Shown: piece after piece, positions 1 to 9,241 of the stretch
Numbering within the stretch: position 1 is the stretch's first letter
Layout: every line of letters starts with the position of its first letter
Origin: Tamlana sp. 2_MG-2023
GTDB taxonomy: Bacteria; Bacteroidota; Bacteroidia; Flavobacteriales; Flavobacteriaceae
NCBI RefSeq assembly: GCF_030548465.1
Contig: NZ_JAUOSF010000002.1
Coordinates: forward strand, 372,001-436,000
Reading direction: 5' to 3'
Length of the DNA stretch: 64,000 nucleotides
Notes under the pieces: generated by a model
What the model was told of the DNA's origin: nothing
What the model saw: the letters and a program-made list of their open reading frames with translations, nothing else
The model's database searches: none
Position numbers and translations under genes: made by a program

Positions 1-624
1 AATTGATTTTGTTTGAGAACTTGAATTAGCCAAGTTTATCATCCCTTGAGCAATGGTTTCAGGTTCAATGACTCTATAGTTTTTTAATGGCCCGACGAAC
101 AAGGGTTGAATGACTTTAAATACAGCCAACCCAATCTTTTCTAGCGTTCGTTGTTCTTCACGTTCGCCCCCAATTAATGAAGGTCTTAAAACAAAGGTGT
201 TTTTAATATTTTGCTGAAACACATCACGTTCCATTTCACCCTTAGTCTTATAGTAAAACACAGCACTATTAACATTGGCTCCCATAGCAGAAATAACCAA
301 AAATGTTGAAATGTTATTTTCTTTTGAAAGTTTTGCTGCCGTTACCGGAATACCGTAATCGATTTGTTTGTAAAGGTTTTTGTCTGGTGTTTTACTAGAT
401 GTAGTGCCAATACAGCAATACACTTCGTCTGCAGTGAAATCTGTTTTAAATTGTTCTAATGCTAACAAATCACCTATAAACTGTGTCACTTTATTAGGAA
501 GGTTTTCAATTTTAGAACGCGAGAACAGTTTGATTTGGCTGTATCTATCGTCTTCAATTAATTTTTGAAGTAAAATACCGCCTGTTAAACCGGTTGCTCC
601 TAAAATGATGGCTGTTTTATTCAT
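1..624 (-). CDS. NAD(P)-binding oxidoreductase, atypical SDR (3' end beyond window)
   Basis: The reading frame starts at the ATG on 624 and stays open to base 1, giving 208 codons; the C-terminus lies outside the window. The N-terminus begins MNKTAIILGATGLTGG, a glycine-rich Rossmann fingerprint (GATGxTG) typical of NmrA/HTATIP2-like NAD(P)-binding proteins. A central CCIGTTSSKTPDKN stretch and a YYKTKGEME segment resemble those short proteins, so a cytoplasmic NAD(P)H-linked reductase or redox sensor is likely; the substrate is unknown. One base separates its start from the stop of the TetR gene upstream, so the two are almost certainly co-transcribed and the TetR protein probably controls it. 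Confidence 0.8.
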   Translation of the reverse strand, partial: MNKTAIILGATGLTGGILLQKLIEDDRYSQIKLFSRSKIENLPNKVTQFIGDLLALEQFKTDFTADEVYCCIGTTSSKTPDKNLYKQIDYGIPVTAAKLSKENNISTFLVISAMGANVNSAVFYYKTKGEMERDVFQQNIKNTFVLRPSLIGGEREEQRTLEKIGLAVFKVIQPLFVGPLKNYRVIEPETIAQGMINLANSSSQTKSI

Positions 625-625
625 G

Positions 626-1210
626 TTATTTGTTAAGTTTTATACTATCCCAAGCGGCTTGATACGCTTCTTCTATTTGATTTTCACTTAATGTAAAGGC
701 GGCTCTTTTTTGAACCGTCAATAAAAAGGATAAGGGATTTATTGAATAGGCATATAATAAATAATCGTCTATAGGTTTAATGATGCCTTCTTGTTTGCCA
801 CGAGCCCAAAGGTCGAGTAGTGGTTGTAAGTGTTTGATGCCTTCTTGTCTAGACGCTTCGTCTATAATTGGTGTATTATCACATTGCGCTAAGAAAAAAG
901 CGTATTCACATGCTTTGAGTTTGAAATCAGCTATACGCTTCCAAATCATTTCAAAACTTTTTTCAACACAAGCATCTTCGTTATAATTTGCGAAAGCATA
1001 TTTGGTGTATTCAGCTTTTACTTCAATGTAGGTTTGATTAACCAAATCCTGCTTGTTTTCAAAGTATAAGTAAATGGTTCCAGGCGAAACATTAGCCATT
1101 TTGGCAATTTTACTCATGGGCGTGGCATGGAAACCGTTGTTGTTAACCAACTCAATAGTGGCTTTAATTAAGGCATTGCGCTTGTCTGTACTTTTTTGAT
1201 GTTGTGCCAT
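626..1210 (-). CDS. TetR/AcrR family transcriptional regulator
   Basis: A DNA-binding repressor of about 194 residues. The N-terminal helix-turn-helix is clear: KATIELVNNNGFHATPMSKI followed by AKMANVSPGTIYLYFENKQD, the usual TetR recognition-helix sequence. The C-terminal ligand domain is not conserved enough to name an inducer. The frame is open to an ATG on 1231, but that codon lies inside the promoter -7 element at 1229-1236, so the start at 1210 (MAQHQKSTDK) is preferred. The gene is followed one base later by a NAD(P)-binding protein gene. A perfect palindrome at 1244-1257 suggests autoregulation of this two-gene operon. Confidence 0.9.
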   Translation of the reverse strand: MAQHQKSTDKRNALIKATIELVNNNGFHATPMSKIAKMANVSPGTIYLYFENKQDLVNQTYIEVKAEYTKYAFANYNEDACVEKSFEMIWKRIADFKLKACEYAFFLAQCDNTPIIDEASRQEGIKHLQPLLDLWARGKQEGIIKPIDDYLLYAYSINPLSFLLTVQKRAAFTLSENQIEEAYQAAWDSIKLNK

Positions 1211-1228
1211 GATTTTTAAATTAGAGTA

Positions 1229-1236
1229 CAAAGGTA
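1229..1236 (-). promoter_or_regulatory. Bacteroidota-type -7 element for the tetR operon
   Basis: On the minus strand the sequence is TACCTTTG, a match to the Bacteroidota primary sigma -7 consensus TAnnTTTG, 18 bases upstream of the preferred start at 1210. No good -33 TTG is seen at the usual spacing; the operator palindrome occupies the spacer. Confidence 0.55.
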
Positions 1237-1243
1237 TTAAGAA

Positions 1244-1257
1244 AATGAACGTTCATT
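1244..1257. promoter_or_regulatory. Probable TetR operator
   Basis: AATGAACGTTCATT is a perfect 14-base palindrome, a form often seen for TetR-family operators. It lies just upstream of the -7 element of the tetR gene, where a bound repressor would block RNA polymerase. That the neighbouring TetR binds it is inferred from position and symmetry. Confidence 0.65.
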
Positions 1258-1261
1258 CATT

Positions 1262-1622
1262 TTTTAACAAAAGTTTAGTTTTATACTTGGTTTTTGGTTA
1301 TTAGTTGTTGGTTTCTGGAAATTTACTCTTGCGAGATTATTGCACGGAGCTACGCTGAGATTTCACTGAGATTCACAGAGAGTTTTTTAGACACTAATTT
1401 CACTAATTTTCACGAATGCTTTGCGTTATTCACCTTCGCGTCTTATGGGCTTTGGGAGAAATTATATTAGTTACTAGTTGCTAGCACTTTGGAGGTTATT
1501 ACCGAAAACTATACTGAGATTTTACGAAAATTAACAAATTACTTAAAACACCAATAAAACCGGTGATCGAGCGGAGTCGAGATCTGTTAAAAACCTACAA
1601 ACAAGAATAGCACAACCAAAAC
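1262..1622. other. Non-coding intergenic region with decayed repeat phrases
   Basis: No open frame worth calling. The stretch 1330-1440 carries phrases such as TTTCACTGAGATTCACAGAG and CACTAATTTTCACGAAT, which look like degenerate members of simple intergenic repeats common in Bacteroidota. At 1568-1583 is GAGCGGAGTCGAGA, one arm of the palindromic repeat also seen at 13745-13810 and 62679-62741. Confidence 0.4.
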
Positions 1623-2522
1623 CTATGAATACAAAATCAAAAAGACACCAAGCATGATTCCAGCAAGTGGCACCAGTTTTTTACGTTTATTTTGTTCTTT
1701 GAAGATGAGTCCGCCCACAAGAACTGAGATTAAAATCTGACTACGTTTGATGGCTGAAAGCAACATGATTAAGGCTTCTGGGTCTTGTAGAGCCTTGTAA
1801 TAGAAATAATAGGCAGACAATAATAGTACGCCAACAGCAGGAATAGACCAGCGCCATTTAAAAGCCTTTCGTTTTTCAGGATAAGGAAACCAGGTAATAC
1901 TTAAAATAACCAGCAAGATTAAAACCACATAAAAGCTAAACCAAAAGATTAAGGTAAAAGGTGTTAAGTTTAAGTATTGAATTAAAAATTTATCATAGAG
2001 TCCGCTTGAAGCTCCTAAAAATGTGGCTGCTATTATAGCGAAAATCCATTTGTTCTTTTTGAAAACAATGCCTTCTTTTTTTCCAATTTTTGAATAGAGT
2101 AAGACTGAAGAAATTATAAGGAAAAAACCGAGCCATTGCAAGAAATTCGGATTTTCATGATAAATAAGTATCGCCCCAATAAAAGTAAAAAATGGCCCTG
2201 CCGAACGAATTGGTGTTACAATAGTAATAGGCAAGTGCTTTAAAGCTTGATACGCCAAAATCCACGATGCCGCCATGATGGCTGATTTTATGAATATAAA
2301 ACCATGGAGGTTCCAAGATATGGTTTCGATGAATACACCATTTTTTTGAGCGTATTCAGGCGCATAAACAGATGTTAAAAATAAAGGAATAAGGAATAAA
2401 AAACCAGATCCTATCGTGCCTAAAAGTACTGGAAAGACTTCGTTTCCTCGAACAGCATGCTTTTTACATAAGTTATGTAAGCCTAAAAATAACGCGGCCA
2501 AAAGCCCTAAATACATCCACAT
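1623..2522 (-). CDS. EamA/DMT superfamily transporter
   Basis: A 299-residue inner-membrane protein with about ten hydrophobic segments arranged as two five-helix halves, as usual for EamA (drug/metabolite transporter) permeases. Recognisable pieces are the first-half end TPIRSAGPFFTFIGAILIYHENPNFLQWLGF and the matching second-half end AIKRSQILISVLVGGLIFKE. The substrate cannot be told from sequence. The gene stands alone on the minus strand, divergent from the SLC13 transporter. A second in-frame ATG lies two codons in, so the start could be 2522 or 2516. Confidence 0.85.
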   Translation of the reverse strand: MWMYLGLLAALFLGLHNLCKKHAVRGNEVFPVLLGTIGSGFLFLIPLFLTSVYAPEYAQKNGVFIETISWNLHGFIFIKSAIMAASWILAYQALKHLPITIVTPIRSAGPFFTFIGAILIYHENPNFLQWLGFFLIISSVLLYSKIGKKEGIVFKKNKWIFAIIAATFLGASSGLYDKFLIQYLNLTPFTLIFWFSFYVVLILLVILSITWFPYPEKRKAFKWRWSIPAVGVLLLSAYYFYYKALQDPEALIMLLSAIKRSQILISVLVGGLIFKEQNKRKKLVPLAGIMLGVFLILYS

Positions 2523-2741
2523 GGGCGCGAAGATATGTTAATGCTCTTTTTTGAGGAACAAATTTCGTTTTAAATTTAGTCGCGAAGAGTTTCTGCATTG
2601 CTTTGTCTTCAGGATCATTCATTTACAGAAATTCTACTATTTACTGAATTTTAAAATTAATTTTTAATGTATTTTTGAAACCAAATTAAAATATAATTAT
2701 GTTTTAATTTCTCAATAAAACCAACTAAAACCACCACTTTT

Positions 2742-4283
2742 ATGTCAACTTTAGAGTCGAGTACCGAAATTAATATGAAATTAATAATCGCAGGTTTACT
2801 CGTGTTTTTTAGTATTATTTTCTTTGTTGATCTCCAACCAGGGGCACCAGAAGTCACTTATACGGCTGCAATTGCCTTTTTGATGGCTTTTTGGTGGGTT
2901 ACCGAAGCTTTACCCATTGGTATTACGTCGTTTCTTCCAATTGTTTTGTTTCCTACGCTTGGCGTCTTAGACGGAAAATCGATTTCTGATGCTTATATCA
3001 ATTACGTGATCTTTTTATTTATTGGCGGTTTTGTTATGGCTTTGGCCATGGAGAAATGGAACCTCCATAAACGTATTGCTTTAAAAATACTATCGGTAGT
3101 AGGAGGGAGTCCCTTTAGAATCATGTTAGGTTTTATGCTGGCCTCATCTTTTTTATCCATGTGGATGTCCAATACAGCAACAGCTATGATGATGCTTCCT
3201 ATTGCTTTTTCAGTCACTACGGCTTTAGAAGAGGTTTATGGTGAAGGTAAAATAAGTTCGTTTGCAGCTGGTTTATTATTGTCTATTGCTCATGCGTGTT
3301 CCATTGGAGGTATTGCAACGCTAGTTGGAACACCGCCAAATCTATCCTTTTTAAGAATTTTTGAAATTATTTATCCCAACGCTCCTGAAATTTCATTCGG
3401 ACAATGGATCACCTTTGCTTTTCCTGTAACCGTTATGATTTTTCTGTTTTCATTAGGTTTACTTTATTTTACCTACCGTCCGAAAGGACAAATAGAAGCT
3501 CTTGACAAATCGTTTTTTAAAGATAAATACGAAGCGCTTGGAACGGTAAGCGCTGAACAAAAACGGGTGTTTATATTGTTTGTTTCATTAGCATTACTAT
3601 GGGTGTTTCGATCTAATTTAAATTTAGGATTCATAAGTATTCCTGGGTGGAGTACGTTGTTTAAAAACCCGAAATTTTTAAACGATGGCACGGTAGCTAT
3701 TTTTGTTGCCATGTTATTATTTATCGTGCCGTCTTCTAAAAAACGAGAGGCTTTAGTGGATTGGAAAATCATGATGAAACTCCCTTGGCACATTGTCTTT
3801 TTATTTGGAGGTGGTTTTGCACTTGCTAAAGGATTTATCGACTCTGGGTTGTCTAGTTATGTGGGCGGACTATTAAGTGGCACTAAAGACATGTCGCCTA
3901 TGGTGTTGGTGGGTTCGTTAACAGCTCTAATGTCGACGCTTACCGAATTTACATCTAATACAGCTACCACTGAAATGTTATTGCCTGTTGTTTCTGGCTT
4001 AGCTTCCGAGATTCATGTGAACCCTTTGTTAATCATGATTCCTGTGACTCTAGCAGCTTCCATGGCTTTTATGTTACCCATTGCTACCCCTCCAAATGCG
4101 ATTGTTTTTGGTACCGGTAAACTTAAAATGATTCATATGATTAAAACAGGACTTATCATTGATGTTTTTGCCACGATAATCATTGTTTTAATGACCATTT
4201 TTTGGGGTACTATTATTTTTGATATCGACCCAAGTGTTTTTCCTGAATGGGCGGAAAATTCCGCGAAAGCGTTAAAGCATTAG
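2742..4283 (+). CDS. SLC13/DASS family sodium:carboxylate symporter
   Basis: A 513-residue polytopic inner-membrane protein of the divalent anion:Na+ symporter family, expected to import dicarboxylates such as succinate or malate with sodium. Both sodium-site SNT motifs are present: SNTATAMMMLPIA in the first half and TSNTATTEMLLPV in the second. The hallmarks GGIATLVGTPPNL and LPIATPPNAIVFG are also intact. The family could alternatively move sulfate or citrate. A second ATG 11 codons downstream (2775) is an alternative start. A TATTTTTG sequence at 2670-2677 could be its -7 element, but no -33 box is seen. Confidence 0.9.
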   Translation: MSTLESSTEINMKLIIAGLLVFFSIIFFVDLQPGAPEVTYTAAIAFLMAFWWVTEALPIGITSFLPIVLFPTLGVLDGKSISDAYINYVIFLFIGGFVMALAMEKWNLHKRIALKILSVVGGSPFRIMLGFMLASSFLSMWMSNTATAMMMLPIAFSVTTALEEVYGEGKISSFAAGLLLSIAHACSIGGIATLVGTPPNLSFLRIFEIIYPNAPEISFGQWITFAFPVTVMIFLFSLGLLYFTYRPKGQIEALDKSFFKDKYEALGTVSAEQKRVFILFVSLALLWVFRSNLNLGFISIPGWSTLFKNPKFLNDGTVAIFVAMLLFIVPSSKKREALVDWKIMMKLPWHIVFLFGGGFALAKGFIDSGLSSYVGGLLSGTKDMSPMVLVGSLTALMSTLTEFTSNTATTEMLLPVVSGLASEIHVNPLLIMIPVTLAASMAFMLPIATPPNAIVFGTGKLKMIHMIKTGLIIDVFATIIIVLMTIFWGTIIFDIDPSVFPEWAENSAKALKH

Positions 4284-4324
4284 TTGTTTTAATCACTTCA
4301 AAATTAAATCGAAAAACTAATTTG

Positions 4325-5233
4325 TTACTTTTTATCGAAATGAATACGGTACATGAGCTCTAATTTAAAAAGTGCTCCATCTTTAAAGGAATTATTTAAT
4401 TCGGTTCTATTGTCATCAAAATAAAAAGGACCTAGAGCCATCTTAATTTTATCGTTTGAACCATAAACTCCGTAGTTTCGACGCACCGCATAACCTGCTT
4501 TCGTGTTTAGATAAAGTGATTTGCTAAGTTGAAACCTTAGATAAGCAAATGCTTCATTTGATACTTTGGAAACATAAGCGCCATCAGCTGTGTAGTCTTG
4601 TTCGGTTAAGTTGTAGGTTGTTCCTAAACCATCAAAGGTCATTCCTAACCAAATTTTATCTTTTAATCTGTAGTTGATATCTCCTGTGCTGGGTAAATAT
4701 AAATTGGTTTCAAATCGCTTGTTCGGACTTAAATAATAGATACCAAAAAGCGGAATCATTAGAGGGCCGTATTTTTCAGTGTTGATATAAAAACCATATC
4801 GATACTTTAAATTTTCTCTTTTTTGTTTTGTAATCAGCGTTAAAAAAGCGATTTGTAAATTTTCTTTGGAGAACGAAATATGATCTGAAGCTATTTTAGG
4901 TATAACGTAAAATGTACCAGACCATTTATCATTGAAAACCTTATTAACACCTAGGTTTACACCTAAAATCTTTAAATTAGAATGTGAAGCATCCGAATCT
5001 AATTTTACTTTTGTTTTATTGGTAAATAATCCTGTTAGAAGTGTTGTTTTTTCATTAATAACTACTGGAAATTTAAGAGCTAAAGCCAATTCCTCAACAG
5101 TAGTACTACTATCGAAATCATCAAACTCATTTTTAGGCGTATTGGTATAACTTAATTTAGCAATATCAAAATGGTTTTGAGCATACCCTAAAACAACTGA
5201 TAAACAGCATAAAAGGCTAAAAATAATCTTCAT
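4325..5233 (-). CDS. DUF6268-like outer-membrane beta-barrel protein
   Basis: 302 residues with an N-terminal signal peptide (MKIIFSLLCCLSVVLGYAQ, cleavage after the AQ). The rest is a run of alternating amphipathic strands with frequent aromatic residues, as in outer-membrane barrels. The layout (KILGVNLGVNKVF, LTLITKQKRE, PLFGIYYLSPNKRFETNLYLP) resembles the DUF6268 family of Bacteroidota. Function is unknown. It is convergent with the SLC13 gene and stands alone. Confidence 0.65.
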   Translation of the reverse strand: MKIIFSLLCCLSVVLGYAQNHFDIAKLSYTNTPKNEFDDFDSSTTVEELALALKFPVVINEKTTLLTGLFTNKTKVKLDSDASHSNLKILGVNLGVNKVFNDKWSGTFYVIPKIASDHISFSKENLQIAFLTLITKQKRENLKYRYGFYINTEKYGPLMIPLFGIYYLSPNKRFETNLYLPSTGDINYRLKDKIWLGMTFDGLGTTYNLTEQDYTADGAYVSKVSNEAFAYLRFQLSKSLYLNTKAGYAVRRNYGVYGSNDKIKMALGPFYFDDNRTELNNSFKDGALFKLELMYRIHFDKK

Positions 5234-5437
5234 ATGAAAAAAATAAAAAGCGAATATAACCTTTGTGTTAAAAAACGAGTGAACACCAGAGGTTTTTATT
5301 ATAATAAAAATGCTTTTTACACTTAATCTTATGTTTCCTTAATTTTTCACTAAAATACAGATTCTAACATTTTAAAGGAATGGTTATAAATACCTAATTT
5401 AGACTTAACGTATAATTAAAAACTAATTAGGTTGTCT

Positions 5438-5474
5438 AAAAAAAAAACGAGACCTAATAGGTTTATAGATCTCG
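5438..5474 (-). terminator. Rho-independent terminator of the SDR gene
   Basis: Read on the minus strand, a nine-pair stem CGAGATCTA/TAGGTCTCG (one wobble pair) is followed at once by ten T residues. It lies 25 bases after the SDR stop codon. Confidence 0.85.
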
Positions 5475-5498
5475 AATTTTATATGATTTATTTTTTGT

Positions 5499-6218
5499 TT
5501 ACGGATTTGTAGACCACAATGCAGCACTTTTAAGCATGGCACGCCTTGGTAATTTTAATCCTGCGACAATTAATTCAGCAAAATCTTCAGGTTGTAAAAC
5601 GCTGTCTTCAGAGTCTTTGTTTGCAATTCCTAAATCAACAGACATGTCTGAAACAATAGTACTAGGTGTGAGGGTGCATACGCGAATGTTATTTTTACGC
5701 ACTTCTTTCATTAGTGATTCCGAAAGACCTATTACTGCAAATTTTGATGCTGAATAGGCTGAAGTCGTTGCATTTCCACTTAAACCCGCTGTAGAGGACA
5801 CGTTAATAATTTCACCTTCATTTTTATCAATTAAATGTGGTAAAACTTCTTTAGTCACATAATACATCCCCATGACGTTAGTTTGAATAATTTGTGACCA
5901 TTGGTCAACAGGCATATCATTCAAAGTGCCAAAAGCTGCAATTCCAGCGTTATTCACCAAAATATCAATACCATCAAGTGTATCTATAAGGCTTTTTATA
6001 GCTGGTTTAACAGCATCATAATCACTAACATCAAAAGCAGCGTACGTTGCTTTAACCCCGAGGGCTTTTATTTCGGCAACCGTTTCCTTTAGAACGGCTT
6101 CGTTTCTACCAGTTATAGCGACGTCAATACCTTCTTTTGCAAATGCTAAAGCTGTAGCTTTTCCTAAACCTCTGCTGCCACCCGTAATAATGGCTTTTTT
6201 TCCTTTAAAATTTGTCAT
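5499..6218 (-). CDS. SDR family 3-oxoacyl-ACP reductase-like protein
   Basis: A 239-residue classical short-chain dehydrogenase. The NADP(H)-binding motif TGGSRGLG is at residues 12-19, NNAG at 89-92, the catalytic serine near 141-142, and the YSASK pair Tyr155/Lys159. The relatedness is to FabG-like 3-ketoacyl reductases. The C-terminus ends RAMLKSAALWSTNP, a tail seen in the stand-alone flavobacterial members, so it is probably an accessory reductase and not the FabG of fatty-acid synthesis; no fab genes are nearby. It is monocistronic with its own terminator. Confidence 0.85.
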   Translation of the reverse strand: MTNFKGKKAIITGGSRGLGKATALAFAKEGIDVAITGRNEAVLKETVAEIKALGVKATYAAFDVSDYDAVKPAIKSLIDTLDGIDILVNNAGIAAFGTLNDMPVDQWSQIIQTNVMGMYYVTKEVLPHLIDKNEGEIINVSSTAGLSGNATTSAYSASKFAVIGLSESLMKEVRKNNIRVCTLTPSTIVSDMSVDLGIANKDSEDSVLQPEDFAELIVAGLKLPRRAMLKSAALWSTNP

Positions 6219-6485
6219 TTTTCTTCTTTTAAGCGGTTTTTGTAAGTCTAAAACTTACATTGTTTTTTAAACTTCTAAGGTACAAATTAGCATGAAGTAG
6301 GCCATAGTTCTTATATCGTTTTAATGTTAATTTATGAGTTTTGGTGACTTTGTTTTTTGAAATTGAAAAACAGGAGAAAGAACCAGAACAGTAATTTACT
6401 TAAGTGTTGTACTGAAGTATATTTCTTGTTAATTTTTTATACATTGGCCTTTTTTTAAGACAATTACTACAACTCAATAGCTTTT

Positions 6486-6854
6486 ATGTCAAATGTTTAT
6501 AAAATCATTTTGGTACTGATACTAGTGCTTTCCGTAGGCCAATTTCTAAAGTCCCTATTTAATGATCGAGCCTTTCATAAATTAGAAACAGAATTAAAGC
6601 TTACAAAACAAAGTTTAGATTCTGCTTTATTTACAAATCAAAAGGCAAAATTTGAAATACAACAACTTCAAGTGGTTATTCAAGATTATCAATTAAAAAA
6701 TGAGAAAATTCAGAATAAAATAGACATCATTAATTTAGAATTTGAGCGCTCTAAAGTCGCTACATTTAAACACCGTGAAGTCATTGATTCTCTATTAAAA
6801 GTGAAACAAGAACGTCTTATTATTCTAAAAGCAAAAGATTCAATATTCGATTAA
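6486..6854 (+). CDS. Small membrane-anchored coiled-coil protein
   Basis: 122 residues, not assigned to a family. An N-terminal hydrophobic helix (residues 4-20, VYKIILVLILVLSVGQF) is followed by about 100 residues rich in K, E, Q and I/L with heptad spacing, indicating a long coiled coil outside the membrane. It is the first of four plus-strand genes with short gaps (13 bases to the next), so it probably belongs to a module with the coiled-coil, patatin and M19-like genes. Confidence 0.6.
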   Translation: MSNVYKIILVLILVLSVGQFLKSLFNDRAFHKLETELKLTKQSLDSALFTNQKAKFEIQQLQVVIQDYQLKNEKIQNKIDIINLEFERSKVATFKHREVIDSLLKVKQERLIILKAKDSIFD

Positions 6855-6867
6855 AAACCTCTTATTT

Positions 6868-7437
6868 ATGAAGCCAAATTTCTATATCATTTTGTTAATA
6901 TTCTGTTTTAAATACGCGCTGTGGGCTCAAGAAAGCATCGCGGGAGTAACTGATACTACTATAATTCATGAAACTTACACCAAACAACTAGAAAAACCTA
7001 TTGAAATTGAAGCTTCAATGCATTTAATTAACAACACCAACCGTTCGCTTTACGTATTTAACCCACCTAGTTTTCAGTATTTTCAAGAGTTAAGAACACT
7101 TTTGAATACCGAAACAGACGACCACATGATTAAAGCCATTAATGCTTATCACAACAGTTTTAGCGAAAACCAAAACCATTATCAAGCATTATACAACGCC
7201 TGTAATGAGAATCAAGCCTTATACAAAAGGAATATAACTGATTTAGAGTTAGGTTTAAAAGGCTTAGAATCTACGGTTGATACAACACAAAATGCCTTGC
7301 TTCAAGCCAACACCCATTTAGATAAAGCTAATGAAGAACTTAAAACTTATAAGAAAAAGCAATTTTGGAAAAACATTGGAAAGGTTGGAGCAGGAGTCGT
7401 TGTTGGCGTTGTTATAGGTGTTTTGGTAGCTCATTAA
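6868..7437 (+). CDS. Exported coiled-coil protein with C-terminal membrane anchor
   Basis: 189 residues of unknown family. A signal peptide (residues 1-20, ending LWAQ) is followed by a mixed region, a helical coiled-coil region (about 100-155) and a C-terminal Gly/Val-rich membrane segment (VGAGVVVGVVIGVLVAH). A KKKQFWKN positive patch precedes that segment. The topology suggests a periplasmic rod tethered to the inner membrane. It sits between the small coiled-coil gene and the patatin gene. Confidence 0.6.
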   Translation: MKPNFYIILLIFCFKYALWAQESIAGVTDTTIIHETYTKQLEKPIEIEASMHLINNTNRSLYVFNPPSFQYFQELRTLLNTETDDHMIKAINAYHNSFSENQNHYQALYNACNENQALYKRNITDLELGLKGLESTVDTTQNALLQANTHLDKANEELKTYKKKQFWKNIGKVGAGVVVGVVIGVLVAH

Positions 7438-7519
7438 TACGTTACTAACTTGAAATACCTTGGAAACATTTATATTTATATGATTGAAAAACAGATTCTT
7501 AACAAAAAATAATCAAACC

Positions 7520-9193
7520 ATGCCAAACCAGATTAAACCGTTTGAAAAAATAGGGCTTTGCTTTAGTGGTGGTGGCTATCGGGCCACCTTTTATGCTTTA
7601 GGTATTTTATCCTACTTAGAGCAAATTACATATAAAGACCAAACCTTATTGAAACGTGTTAAGGCTATAAGTACGGTAAGCGGGGGGACTTTAACTGGAG
7701 TAGCTTACGCCAAAGCGGTACAAGCACCTGATTATAATTTCGATAGTTTCTTTAAAACTTTCTACAAGACGTTTACTCCTGAAAATGACCAACTCCTAGA
7801 AAATGCCATAGCAAAGCTGGAAGACGACACCGTTTGGAAGGCTAATCCGTATAAAAAAAGGTCACTCATTAATGCTTTTGCCTTAACTTATTCAAAAATG
7901 CCATTATTTGAAGGTACGTTTGAAGATTTTAAAACCGATGAAATCAAACAGCTAGAACAAGTCTGTTTTAATGCTACCGATTTTTCGTTCGGGCTCACAT
8001 TTCGATTTCAAAACCATGGTTATTTTGGAAATAATCCATTGTATAAGCACAATCAGAAAGAAATTAATGCATTACGTTACCAAGTAGAACTAGGTGATGT
8101 TATTGCTTCGTCATCTTGCTTTCCTGTTGGTTTTGAGCCTTTAGTATTTCCAGATGATTATTTTAAAAATCAAAAGTCTACTGATTATAAAAATCTGAAA
8201 TCTCTAGATCATTTTATTGATGGTATTGGCATAATGGATGGTGGCATTGCCGATAATCAAGGAATAGGGAGTATGATGCTTATTGATGATCGTATGAAAA
8301 ATACCTTAGACCTCATTATTGTGAATGATGTGGGTAGTTTTAAAATGCAACCTTGGAAACCAGACAATACACAAATTGAAAAAAAATCAACGCTTAAACA
8401 GGTCGTTAATAAAATGCTTAAACACTTCACTTTAAAACCTTTATACTGGATTATTTTATTGCTTGGTTTAACACTCCTTGTTTTAAATAACATGCATGCC
8501 TTTGGAGTTCAAGCCTATAGCAGTCTTTATATTTTAGGTGGTATGATTTTAGGTGTCGGCTTGCTTTTAACACTTTTTGGTATAGTAGCTTCAGTGGTTA
8601 AAATGTCTGTATTATCCAGATTAAAAAGCATCTTTAAAAAGCAGGTTCCAGAACCTTTGTTAGATGATATTTTAACTTTTCAGAAATTAGATATTAGTTT
8701 AATTCAGCGCATGCTTTCTGAACGTTTAACTTCAGCAATGAGTATGATTAACGACGTGTTTTTAAAACAAATGAGACGTCTGAATTATGATTTATTTTAC
8801 TCAAAAGATGCCTTAAAAAACAAACGTATTACAGCTACGGTTTATAAATTAAACGGACAAAAAACACCTTACAATAAAGGGAAAAACTACAACAAGGCTA
8901 TTCCTGCACCTAGTAAAATCCTTGAAAATGTATGTTTAACCGCTTCTGAAACCCCAACAACTTTATGGTGGGACAAGGTAGATGTTACTAAAAATCGTAT
9001 GGAAACATTAATTGCCTGCGGACAATTTACCATCTGTTATGAGCTCATGGACTATATTTTAGACTTAAAAAAAGATTATGAAAATTTATTTGTCGATTTT
9101 CCTGAAATAGCTAAAATGTATAAATCTTTAGAAACCGATTGGGAAAATTTCAACAAAAATCCGCTCTGGTTAGTCAACCAACTCAAGCCCTAA
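7520..9193 (+). CDS. Patatin-like phospholipase with internal transmembrane pair
   Basis: A serine lipid hydrolase. The oxyanion-hole motif SGGGYR, the nucleophile-elbow STVSGG (serine about residue 54 from this start) and the catalytic DGG (in GIMDGGIADNQG, about 240) are all present, so the Ser-Asp dyad looks active. After the catalytic domain come two hydrophobic helices (about 309-323 and 336-359), placing the enzyme at a membrane; a 200-residue C-terminal region follows. The frame extends upstream to a TTG at 7484, but the ATG at 7520 fits the family better. Substrate is unknown. Context is two coiled-coil membrane proteins before and an M19-like hydrolase after. Confidence 0.85.
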   Translation: MPNQIKPFEKIGLCFSGGGYRATFYALGILSYLEQITYKDQTLLKRVKAISTVSGGTLTGVAYAKAVQAPDYNFDSFFKTFYKTFTPENDQLLENAIAKLEDDTVWKANPYKKRSLINAFALTYSKMPLFEGTFEDFKTDEIKQLEQVCFNATDFSFGLTFRFQNHGYFGNNPLYKHNQKEINALRYQVELGDVIASSSCFPVGFEPLVFPDDYFKNQKSTDYKNLKSLDHFIDGIGIMDGGIADNQGIGSMMLIDDRMKNTLDLIIVNDVGSFKMQPWKPDNTQIEKKSTLKQVVNKMLKHFTLKPLYWIILLLGLTLLVLNNMHAFGVQAYSSLYILGGMILGVGLLLTLFGIVASVVKMSVLSRLKSIFKKQVPEPLLDDILTFQKLDISLIQRMLSERLTSAMSMINDVFLKQMRRLNYDLFYSKDALKNKRITATVYKLNGQKTPYNKGKNYNKAIPAPSKILENVCLTASETPTTLWWDKVDVTKNRMETLIACGQFTICYELMDYILDLKKDYENLFVDFPEIAKMYKSLETDWENFNKNPLWLVNQLKP

Positions 9194-9241
9194 TTTTGTA
9201 AATACATTTTATATTGTATTTTTATTTTTTAAACCAAACCA

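Noticed and set aside
1330-1440. tRNA or small RNA
   Set aside because: No cloverleaf or stable fold; text looks like degenerate simple repeats.
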